Origin: Chryseobacterium sp.
GTDB taxonomy: Bacteria > Bacteroidota > Bacteroidia > Flavobacteriales > Weeksellaceae
Assembly (NCBI GenBank): GCA_017989575.1
Contig: JAGNPP010000118.1
Location: forward strand, 1 to 7,615
Direction: 5' to 3'
DNA: 7,615 nt
Of this stretch, positions 1-7,200 are shown piece by piece (position 1 is the stretch's first letter; every line of letters begins with the position of its first letter). Position numbers and translations under genes: made by a program. The notes under the pieces were generated by a model. That model was not told the DNA's origin. It saw only the letters and a list, made by a program, of their open reading frames with translations, and ran no database searches.

Positions 1-110
1 TTTTTAGCCAACGCTAATGCCCAAGCAAAAAAAGGATTTCCGTTCAAGTCGGGCTGCGTGAGACTCTATGTTCAAAACAATGCTCTAAATAATTATATAA
101 AAGAAAATAA
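1..110 (+). other. Left edge: probable tail of an upstream gene, reading frame unresolved
   Basis: Two readings are possible. Frame 3 reads F-S-Q-R and stops at TAA 15-17, which resembles the short basic cytoplasmic end of RND inner-membrane pump proteins and would leave a gap of about 93 bases before the efflux gene. Frame 1 stays open from base 1 to a TGA at 112-114, which would overlap the efflux start as ATGA. Its 37 codons give a non-hydrophobic peptide that I do not recognise, and an open run this short can arise by chance. An RND pump gene is the usual upstream neighbour of an OprM-like gene, so the first reading is favoured by inference only. No clear Bacteroidota promoter (TTG, then TAnnTTTG) was found here, which fits read-through transcription from upstream. 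Confidence 0.3.
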
Positions 111-1532
111 ATGAACACAATAACTAAGATAAAAGAGATTTTGGTAGCCATCATAGTCGCAGGAGGCGCAGTTTCCTGTATGCCAAAATTAGCTTTAGCA
201 AAAGTAAAACCCGATGTGCCAGAGCAGTTTCAATACACGGCAACAGCGGACACAGCAAGCGTCGCCGATTTGGAATGGAGACAATTCTTCAAAGATCCGA
301 TCTTGCAAAACTTGATCGAGAAAGGCATCAAAAATAATTATGATCTGCAGATTGCTTTGAAACAAGTGGCTTCCTCTCAGGAAAGATTACTTCAGGCAAA
401 ATATCTACAATATCCGGACATCACTTTTGGCGTTTCGGGACAAATTTCGAAGCCTTCCAAAAATAGTATGAATGGACAAAGTTTGAATTTGTTTTTAGGA
501 CAAAGTCACGTGGAAGATTACAATGCTGTTTTCAATCTTGGTTGGGAAGCTGACATTTGGGGAAAGATCAAAAATCAGCAGGAAGTTTCCAGAGTTCAAT
601 ATCTTCAAACTTACGAAGCTTCGAAAGCGATTCAAACTCAAGTTGTCGCAGCGATTGCGCAAAGTTACTATAATTTGCTAATGCTGGACAAACAAATGAA
701 TGTTGCGAAATTCAACTTGGAACTCAGCAAAAACACTTTGGATGTCACAGAGAAAATCTGAAAAGGTGGCGAAACGACTTCTTTGGGCGTTCAGCAAGCA
801 AAAGCGAGAACAGAATCGACTGAACTTTTGATTACTCAATTAGAACAAAATATTGCGATTCAGGAAAATGCATTGAGTATTTTGGTGGGTGAAAATCCAG
901 ATAAAATCAGTAGAACAATCGAAATGTCCGATTCATCATTACCTCAAAATATATCTGCCGGAATTCCAGCGGCGATGGTTAGCCGTCGTCCGGATGTTCG
1001 TCAGCAGGAATTGGTTTTGTTGGAATCTAATTCGATTGTGGGAATTGCGCAGGCGAATATGTATCCAGCTTTGAAAATCACAGCAAACGGCGGTGTGAAT
1101 TCATTTAAAATAGATAATTGGTTTCAGATTCCGGCTTCGTTGTTCGGTTCTGTTTTGGGAGGAATTACGCAACCGATTTTCCAAAAAAGACAATTAAAAA
1201 CCGACTTGAATGTCGCGAAGATCCAAAGAGAAAAAAACGTTTTGGCTTTCCGTCAATCTGTTCTGAATGCTGTTGGCGAAGTTTCTGGCGCATTAGTTTC
1301 CAATGAAAGTTTAAAAGCTCAGGAAGAAAAAGCTTCTGAACAAGTGACGACGTTGAAAGACGGCATCAAAAGCGCCGAACTCCTTTACAAAGGCGGAATG
1401 GCAAATTATCTTGAAGTGATAACAGCTCAGGCAAATTCACTTCAGGCAGAATTGAATCTGGCTTCCATCAAGAGACAAAGACTCAGCAGTATTGTTGATC
1501 TTTATCGTGCTCTGGGAGGCGGATGGAAATAA
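111..1532 (+). pseudogene. TolC/OprM-family (NodT-type) outer-membrane efflux lipoprotein, interrupted by an in-frame TGA
   Basis: This is the outer-membrane channel of a tripartite efflux pump, which would form a trimeric beta-barrel and periplasmic alpha-helical tunnel joined to an RND or similar inner-membrane pump through a membrane-fusion protein. The ATG at 111 starts a lipoprotein signal: a K-rich start, a hydrophobic run at residues 10-21, and A-V-S-C with Cys23 as the probable lipidated residue. Two outer-membrane efflux domains follow. The first has the family opening around W56-F59 and the WEADIWGKI signature at 145-153. The second has SRRPDVR at 291-297 and ends in LYRALGGGW near 472. 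The total of 473 codons is normal for the family. Codon 217 (759-761) is TGA, yet the same frame continues without any shift through 762-1532 and ends at TAA. The break lies in the first domain's returning helix, between E-K-I and K-G-G-E. If TGA is read as stop, the 216-residue product lacks the second repeat and cannot form a channel. A recent nonsense mutation, a sequencing error or read-through are all possible. Confidence is high for the family, lower for true inactivation. Confidence 0.85.
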
Positions 1533-1560
1533 ATAAAGTTTAAGTTATTTTTTGTTAAAA

Positions 1561-1574
1561 GTTACTTCGGTAAC
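1561..1574 (+). other. Short hairpin with a C(TTCG)G loop
   Basis: The arms GTTAC and GTAAC form a perfect 5-bp stem closed by the very stable C(UUCG)G tetraloop. It lies 28 bases after the efflux stop and just before the main terminator hairpin. There is no T-run directly after it, so it is probably not a terminator alone. It may help protect the mRNA 3' end or assist the next hairpin. Confidence 0.5.
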
Positions 1575-1578
1575 AAGA

Positions 1579-1605
1579 ATGGTCGGAAAAGTTCCGGCCA
1601 TTTTT
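1579..1605 (+). terminator. Rho-independent terminator of the efflux gene
   Basis: The arm ATGGTCGGAA (1579-1588) pairs with TTCCGGCCAT (1592-1601) over 10 bp with one G-T wobble and a 3-base loop AAG. A T-run at 1601-1605 follows on the + strand. The hairpin begins 46 bases after the TAA of the efflux gene. Confidence 0.85.
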
Positions 1606-1639
1606 CATTAATAAAATTGATATTTTCTGAATTTAAAAC

Positions 1640-1670
1640 AAAAAAAAGAGTGAGCCAAATGGTTCACTCT
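1640..1670 (-). terminator. Rho-independent terminator of the tamL-like gene
   Basis: The arms AGAGTGAGCC (1647-1656) and GGTTCACTCT (1661-1670) form a 10-bp stem with one wobble pair and the loop AAAT. An A-run at 1640-1647 reads as a T-run downstream of the stem on the minus strand, so termination is oriented for the minus-strand gene that stops at 1696. The stem begins 26 bases past that stop. Confidence 0.87.
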
Positions 1671-1695
1671 TGTATTATTTAAACTAATTGTAAAA

Positions 1696-4044
1696 TTAAA
1701 ATGGATAACCGATCGCAATATTCAAAATCAAATTATCTTTTCTCCAACTGCCATCGCCAAATTTAACTTTGTCCAAAACCCAACGCTCGTCTTTTGCATA
1801 ATAAGGAACCCTGAGAGGCATCGCCAAATCCAATCTCAAAACCAAGATTGAGAAATCCAGACGTAAACCAACGCCCGCTCCCACCGCAATTTCACTCATA
1901 AAATCACTGGTAAACTTTGCGCCAGGTCTGGTGTTTATTCCATTTTCGTCAATATCATCATTCATCAACCAGATATTTCCGGCATCTGCAAACACGGCGA
2001 CATTCAAGAATTTGTAGAGGTTTACACGATATTCTGCATTCAGTTCCAGTTTGATGTCACCCGCTTGGTCAAAAAGCGCTCTTGTATTGTCACCAGTTCT
2101 TGGGTCATAACTTCCAGGTCCCAAAGTTCTTGCACGGAAAGCCCTGATACTGTTACTTCCACCAACGAAAAACTGTCTTGAAAAAGGAATGTGTTCTGAG
2201 TTTCCGTAAGGAATTGCCACGCCTCCGATGAATCTCGAAGCAAATGAAGTTTTCTCAGAGAATTTGTGATAAAATCTAAAGTCATTTTCCATCTTGGCGT
2301 ATTGACTGAACGGAACACCGAAGATATTTTTAATGTCTCCATTTTTATAATTTGCGCCTGTCAAAAGTCCGGTGATATTCCCAGCCAAATCTAACATTCC
2401 TTTGTAATAGAAAGTATTTTTCTGAGGAAGCATCGTTGTGGAATATGTAAAAGAATACGTTGGTCCGAAAATCAATTGTCTATCCGTCACTCTTTGGAGA
2501 TATGGATTTTTCATTGCCAACGAATCAAATTTTGGCGTTACATTAGCCGGATCGATTAATGAAATGTCAATGACTTTCAGCTCGTGTTCTTTCCTTACAT
2601 TTTCTTTCCATTGATAACCGAATGACGCATTGAAGGTATTCAAAGTGTACAAAGTGGTTCTGTTTTGGAACTCATATCCAATTTGAATATTGGTTCGAGG
2701 AACAAACGCACTTGACGAATTAAATCTGAACGGCGCAACAATTCTCGGAATCGACAATTGCGCATTGGCTCCAGCTCTGAAAATGTTTTCCGCATCTGCA
2801 GGTCCACCAATCTGAACATCAAAAGCACCATAAACAGACGCTTTGAATTGTTCTGCACCTCGGAAAAAGTTTCGTTGTGTCCAGTTTAGATTCAGTTCAC
2901 TTCCAGCATAATTCGCGGAGTTGGTTCTTCCCAAAGCTTCCAGACGCAACGATTGTAACTCTCTCGGCGTCAAAACATAATAAGCATCAAACTTATGATT
3001 CAAAGAATCTGAAACGATGAATTCATTTTTAACGAATTTGAAAACGCCTAAACTAATCAATCTATTCAATGATAAATTATGGTCTTTTCTGTTGTAAACA
3101 TCGCCTTTGTCAAAATACAAAGCCCGGTCAAAAATTCTTGGTTTGAACTTTTTATCTGGGTCCACTACATAAATATCATTGTATTCATAGCCTTTCAAAG
3201 AATCTGGATTCATTGGAATGCTGTACTTTCCACGCTTGGCATCACGGAGATTGTAGTTTGGAAAAACCACCACTTTATCAATCGTGTATTGCTCGGTTGC
3301 AAGTTTTGGTGTGTTGTCTTTTAGTTTGACATTCAGCTCAACTTTGTGATTTTTGCTGACCGTGCTGTCGGCTTGAACAATGATATTATCCGGACTGAAA
3401 TAATAAAAACCTTTGTCCTTCATCGCATCATCGATTCTTTGTCTTTCAGATTTGATGACTTCCAGGTCAAAAGGATTTCCAGGTTTCAACAAACTTTTAT
3501 CTTTAATTGCCTGAATTTCCTGATTGATTAAGGTTGAGTCTTGAAGGAAATTAACCTTACTAATCAAATACTGATTACCAGGATTCAGCGTATAAATGAC
3601 TTGCGCCTTTTTGTTTTTTGAAACCGTGTCATACTTTGCTTTTGCATTGAAATAACCTTTGTTCTCAGAATAATTGACGATGATATCTTTGTTGAATTCT
3701 CTATCAACATCGCCCAATAAAACCGGCTCTTCACCAAATTTGTACTTGAGCCAATATTTCAATCCTTTTTCCTTTTCAGGTTCTTTGGTTGCATTGTAGG
3801 CGTATAATTTTGGTCTTAATCCAAAAAAAGATGAGTTCGGTTTTGGTGTCAGATTTTCTTCCAAAGCACTTTTCAAAGCCTTCTTTTCCTTTTTAGAAAT
3901 ACTGTCATTTTCCACCTTCACTTCGCCTCCAGTGTAGAGCATTTCGCCTTCTTTCAGGAACTTGGTGTTGCTACAAGACATCACAAACGCCGTAATTCCC
4001 GATGCTAAAAAATATTTACAATATGTATTTAGATTGATTTTCAT
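1696..4044 (-). CDS. tamL: TamA/BamA-family (Omp85) outer-membrane lipoprotein, TamL-like
   Basis: This Omp85-superfamily barrel is the outer-membrane half of the Bacteroidota translocation and assembly module and presumably partners with the TamB-like product encoded next to it. The start chosen is the ATG at 4044, giving 782 residues. It places a lipoprotein signal at the N-terminus, with F-V-M-S-C and Cys24 as the lipidated residue. An upstream GTG at 4110 in the same frame would add 22 residues before the signal and lies inside a repeat. After Cys24 comes S-N-T-K, not an acid-rich stretch, so a surface-export signal is not evident. POTRA-type repeats occupy roughly residues 38-365, with the hallmark turns KGYF (129-132), KGFYYF (209-216) and LGVFKFV (332-338). 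The barrel follows, with the conserved loop-6 motif as I-R-A-F at 633-636, in a G-G-S-N-S-I-R-A-F-R-A-R-T-L-G-P-G context. It ends in Y-P-F, an aromatic C-terminal residue typical of barrel-assembly substrates. The family is clear; the partner and substrate are inferred. Confidence 0.92.
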   Translation of the reverse strand: MKINLNTYCKYFLASGITAFVMSCSNTKFLKEGEMLYTGGEVKVENDSISKKEKKALKSALEENLTPKPNSSFFGLRPKLYAYNATKEPEKEKGLKYWLKYKFGEEPVLLGDVDREFNKDIIVNYSENKGYFNAKAKYDTVSKNKKAQVIYTLNPGNQYLISKVNFLQDSTLINQEIQAIKDKSLLKPGNPFDLEVIKSERQRIDDAMKDKGFYYFSPDNIIVQADSTVSKNHKVELNVKLKDNTPKLATEQYTIDKVVVFPNYNLRDAKRGKYSIPMNPDSLKGYEYNDIYVVDPDKKFKPRIFDRALYFDKGDVYNRKDHNLSLNRLISLGVFKFVKNEFIVSDSLNHKFDAYYVLTPRELQSLRLEALGRTNSANYAGSELNLNWTQRNFFRGAEQFKASVYGAFDVQIGGPADAENIFRAGANAQLSIPRIVAPFRFNSSSAFVPRTNIQIGYEFQNRTTLYTLNTFNASFGYQWKENVRKEHELKVIDISLIDPANVTPKFDSLAMKNPYLQRVTDRQLIFGPTYSFTYSTTMLPQKNTFYYKGMLDLAGNITGLLTGANYKNGDIKNIFGVPFSQYAKMENDFRFYHKFSEKTSFASRFIGGVAIPYGNSEHIPFSRQFFVGGSNSIRAFRARTLGPGSYDPRTGDNTRALFDQAGDIKLELNAEYRVNLYKFLNVAVFADAGNIWLMNDDIDENGINTRPGAKFTSDFMSEIAVGAGVGLRLDFSILVLRLDLAMPLRVPYYAKDERWVLDKVKFGDGSWRKDNLILNIAIGYPF
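4042..4044 (-). promoter_or_regulatory. Preferred start codon of the tamL-like gene
   Basis: The ATG read from 4044 to 4042 is directly followed by K-I-N and the hydrophobic lipoprotein signal. It is preceded by an A-rich stretch with no Shine-Dalgarno sequence, as is common in Bacteroidota. The longer alternative starts at a GTG (4108-4110) formed by the end of the inverted repeat, so its open frame is more likely accidental. Confidence 0.8.
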
Positions 4045-4104
4045 TTGTAGTTTCCTAATTATATTAATCTGGGTACCTGCTGATAAATTATGTTTAAAAT
4101 TTGT

Positions 4105-4232
4105 AACCACATAGGCACATAGTTTTGATGTGTTAATTGAATTTTTAAGAAAAAATAGACTGAATTATAGCTATTTTTTCTTTTTGTTCAAGCTTATATC
4201 ATTTTTGATTTTTTCTATGTGTCTATGTGGTT
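4105..4232. repeat. REP/MITE-like element with 18-base terminal inverted repeats
   Basis: The left arm AACCACATAGGCACATAG (4105-4122) is the inverse of the right arm CTATGTGTCTATGTGGTT (4215-4232) at 17 of 18 positions, with 92 bases between. Each arm contains a tandem 7-mer, CACATAG or CTATGTG, with an 8-base period. The interior is AT-rich with a second inverted repeat, and it holds no credible gene. No convincing target-site duplication was seen; TTTAA occurs on both sides but is offset and easily chance. The structure suits a non-autonomous mobile or extragenic repeat, but that class is inferred, because copies elsewhere in the genome cannot be seen from here. Confidence 0.65.
4147..4182 (-). 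repeat. AT-rich inner inverted repeat, possible weak terminator after the tamB-like gene
   Basis: The arms AAGAAAAAATAG (4147-4158) and CTATTTTTTCTT (4171-4182) are perfectly complementary over 12 bases around a 12-base loop. Read on the minus strand the stem's second arm carries six T residues, so it could slow or end transcription coming from the tamB-like gene. The stem has few G-C pairs, which makes it weaker than the terminators at 1579-1605 and 1640-1670. It may instead simply be the core of the surrounding repeat element. Confidence 0.5.
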
Positions 4233-4270
4233 TAAGATGAATTTCATTGCCAATTTTCTCAGCAATTTCA

Positions 4271-7200
4271 TTACTTAAATTCTACGACTTCCTTGTCCTG
4301 TTTTTTCTTGCTGTCTCTGTTGTTTCTTCTTGATTTTCGGAAAATATCAGAGAATTTGTTATAATCCAAAGTGATGATAAAACCGACGCCAGTTTCCACG
4401 ATTTGCCCTTGCAAAGCCACTTGGTAATCATTTTTTCGATATGCGCGGAGCATATATCTTCCATCTCGGGAAAGGCTGTAATCCACAGTCACATCTCCAG
4501 CAATGTTGGTCGTATTTTCATTTTGTCTCGCTTCACCTTCCACGCCGAAGTTACTTCCTACAGATACTTTCAAGCGGTCATTTAATAATTTTTTGCTGAC
4601 GTCGATATTCAAATCTGTTCTTGTATTTTGAGTTCCGGTAGAATAATCTTCGGAAGATTCAAGATCAAAATTAAGGTCAACACCTTTTATCAAATCTGAA
4701 GCTAAATTATTAATCTGTTGAGAAAGAATCTTGCTCACACTTTGTCTCGCCATCGTCTCCGCAGACACGCCAGAATTACTTTGGAAAGGATTTTCACCAA
4801 TGAATCTGTTAAGCAAAAGCATCGCAAAAACCTGTTTGTTCATTTCGTTTTCATCTTCTCGCAATTGCGCTAATTTACCGTCAATCGTTTCGGTCACCAA
4901 AGATGAAACCGAGTTATTTTTTTCGTCCGTCGTAATATCAAAACTGATTTGAGGTTTCATCAATTCGCCTTTCAAAATCAATAACGTATTAAACGGAATT
5001 CTTTGTTTGAATTGATTTAGTTCTGTATCGGTCATCTGTTGTTCCACCAAATCGATTGGCGCAACATTCGACTTGTAAACCGCCGTGATGTCGAGCGTTG
5101 CCGTTGTTGGTTCGCCAGTCCAAGTAATTGTACTACCTTTTTGGATATCAAATTTCCTTTTCAAAAGACTTACAGACATATCGTAACTTCCTTTTTCAAC
5201 CTGATAAACGCCGACCAAAGTGGTTTTTCCAGAAGGGTCAATTCCGCCTGTCAGATCTGCTTCACCTTGAAGTTTCACAAAATCGCCGTTCGCTTTATCA
5301 ATGATGATGGACATTTTAGCTTCTTTGCTCACTTCAATATTCACGCTCACGTCCATTCCTTTGAAATTGGTTTGAGAATCCAGAGAATCTGTTTTAATCG
5401 TTTTGTTCAATGCAATTTGATCTTGGTCTATGAACTCCACAATTCCGTCTCTTTCCTGCAACGATGGGCTTGATTGAGGAAGTACAAACGTGAAATCTGT
5501 ATTTTCAGAAACCGCCAATCTTCCGTCCACTTTAGGCAAATCAAGATTTCCGCGAACTTTCAATCCTGCGTCAATTGCCAAAATTCCGTACATCATTGCA
5601 TCGTTTGATTTCTCGGAATTCACCACTTTGAAATCCTTCGCATCAAGATCCAAATTGAAGGCAAAATCTCTGTAAGTCTGCGTCAAAACCTGACCATTGA
5701 TTCTCAAAGAATTGCCGTCTTTGTCATTGATTTTGAAATTATCAAATTCAATTCCGCGGTTTGTGAAATCGATTTTATCATTAATATTTCTAAAATCACT
5801 TCCAGTTTGCGCAATCATCAATCCGACATTATTCATCTTCACATCACCCAAAATCTTCGGTGCAGTCGTTGTTCCCGTAATTTTTAAATCGCCGGAAAGG
5901 AAACCTTCTGTATTCGTAATGGCGTTCATCGTGAAACCTTGCAAAGTCTGCATTTGAAGTTGATTCATCGCCAGATTCAAATCAAAACTGCTTGCCGATG
6001 TGTTGTAATTTCCATTGATTTTCACATCGTTGTTATTTCCGGAAAGTGAGATATTGGCGTTCAGAACGTCAGGTGTTTGGTTATCAACTTTGATATCTAG
6101 ATTTCCAACCGGACTTCCAAAAACGAACAAATCCGAAACATCGATGTCCGAAGTGAACGTCATATTTTTATTTAAATCTCGCAGTTGTGCTGTTCCGTTG
6201 ATTGTTCCTTTCGCCAGAAGAGAATCTTTTTTGATGATTTCCGTGATGGTTTCAATTTTAAAATCCTTAAGCGAAACATTCAGCGGACTGTTTGGTGACG
6301 TATTTTCTGACTGAACCAAAATCTCACTTCCAGCATTTGACAATCTGAAATTTTCCGCAAAAATTCCCTGGCCTCCGATTTGGATTTTGTTGTTTTCCGC
6401 AACCGTCCAATCCATATAATTTAGTTTCAAACCATTTGGATTTAAGGAGATTTCGGTAATGTCGTTCATCGATTTTGCATTTCCGGCAATCAGAAATTGT
6501 GTGGCATCTTTATCGTCTTTCGTCGTGATGTTGTAATTAATGATAATCTCCGCCACATCGCCGTTGATATTGACTTTGTTCAAAGCAAAACTCTCACTTT
6601 TCAAAGAAGCGACATCCAGATTGTATTGCAATGCTTGATTTTCATTTGTGATTTTAATATTTGTATTCTCGAGTGTATTCGTACCATACAAAACCTGTGG
6701 AATCTTCGCATCCAACTCTATTTTTTGAGAATCTGCGTTGTAATTTCCTACGATGTTGATGGTTTCAAAACTTTTCAAATCCGGAACAAACTTTCTAATC
6801 AAGTCATCATTTTTGATATTTGCATTAAGCGTGAAAAACTGGCCCTCATCAATCTTCTCTTTGCTCGGTTTTTGGAATTGATAATATTGATTAATAGTCT
6901 GCGACAACGCTCCGAAAATCTGAGTCAATTTATATTTTCCGTTGAGTTCTACGTCAGCGATTTGGGAATTAAATTTAATCTGATTAGAATCTGGTGTAGA
7001 AACCGCCAACAAGTTCATTTCCTGAATCGGATAAACTTCCTTTTCATCGGAAATGGCAAAGTTTTTCAACTTCAAATAACCATTCAATTGATCTGGAGCC
7101 AAACTTTGGAAATCACCATCAATTGCGCCAGCCAAAATCATTGGCGAACTGTAAAATCCGAGTTTATTTAAATCTAATTTATTGATAGTTCCATTTACCT

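Noticed and set aside
759..761. Selenocysteine or genetic-code reassignment at the TGA
   Set aside because: Efflux outer-membrane proteins have no selenocysteine, no obvious stem-loop of SECIS type was seen just after the TGA, and Trp is encoded by TGG in all genes here.
783..1532. A separate 249-residue gene starting at TTG 783
   Set aside because: It is in the same frame as the upstream half, has no signal sequence, and begins in the middle of the efflux fold. It is the downstream part of the interrupted gene.
4045..4110. A Bacteroidota promoter for the TamL-like gene
   Set aside because: AT-rich segments such as TATAATTAG are present on the minus strand, but none matches TAnnTTTG with a properly spaced TTG, so no promoter is called.
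4240..4272. Nine-base direct repeat AATTTCATT at 4240-4248 and 4264-4272
   Set aside because: Short, AT-rich and running into the TamB stop codon; chance is a sufficient explanation.
5039..5473. A 144-codon open frame on the + strand
   Set aside because: It is antisense to the conserved C-terminal TamB domain, which explains the open frame through codon bias. The translation has no family resemblance.
6497..7171. A 224-codon open frame on the + strand
   Set aside because: It lies opposite the TamB-like gene, whose beta-repeat sequence is clearly coding, and its translation is a Cys/Ile/Phe-rich string with no recognisable domain or signal. It is an antisense shadow.
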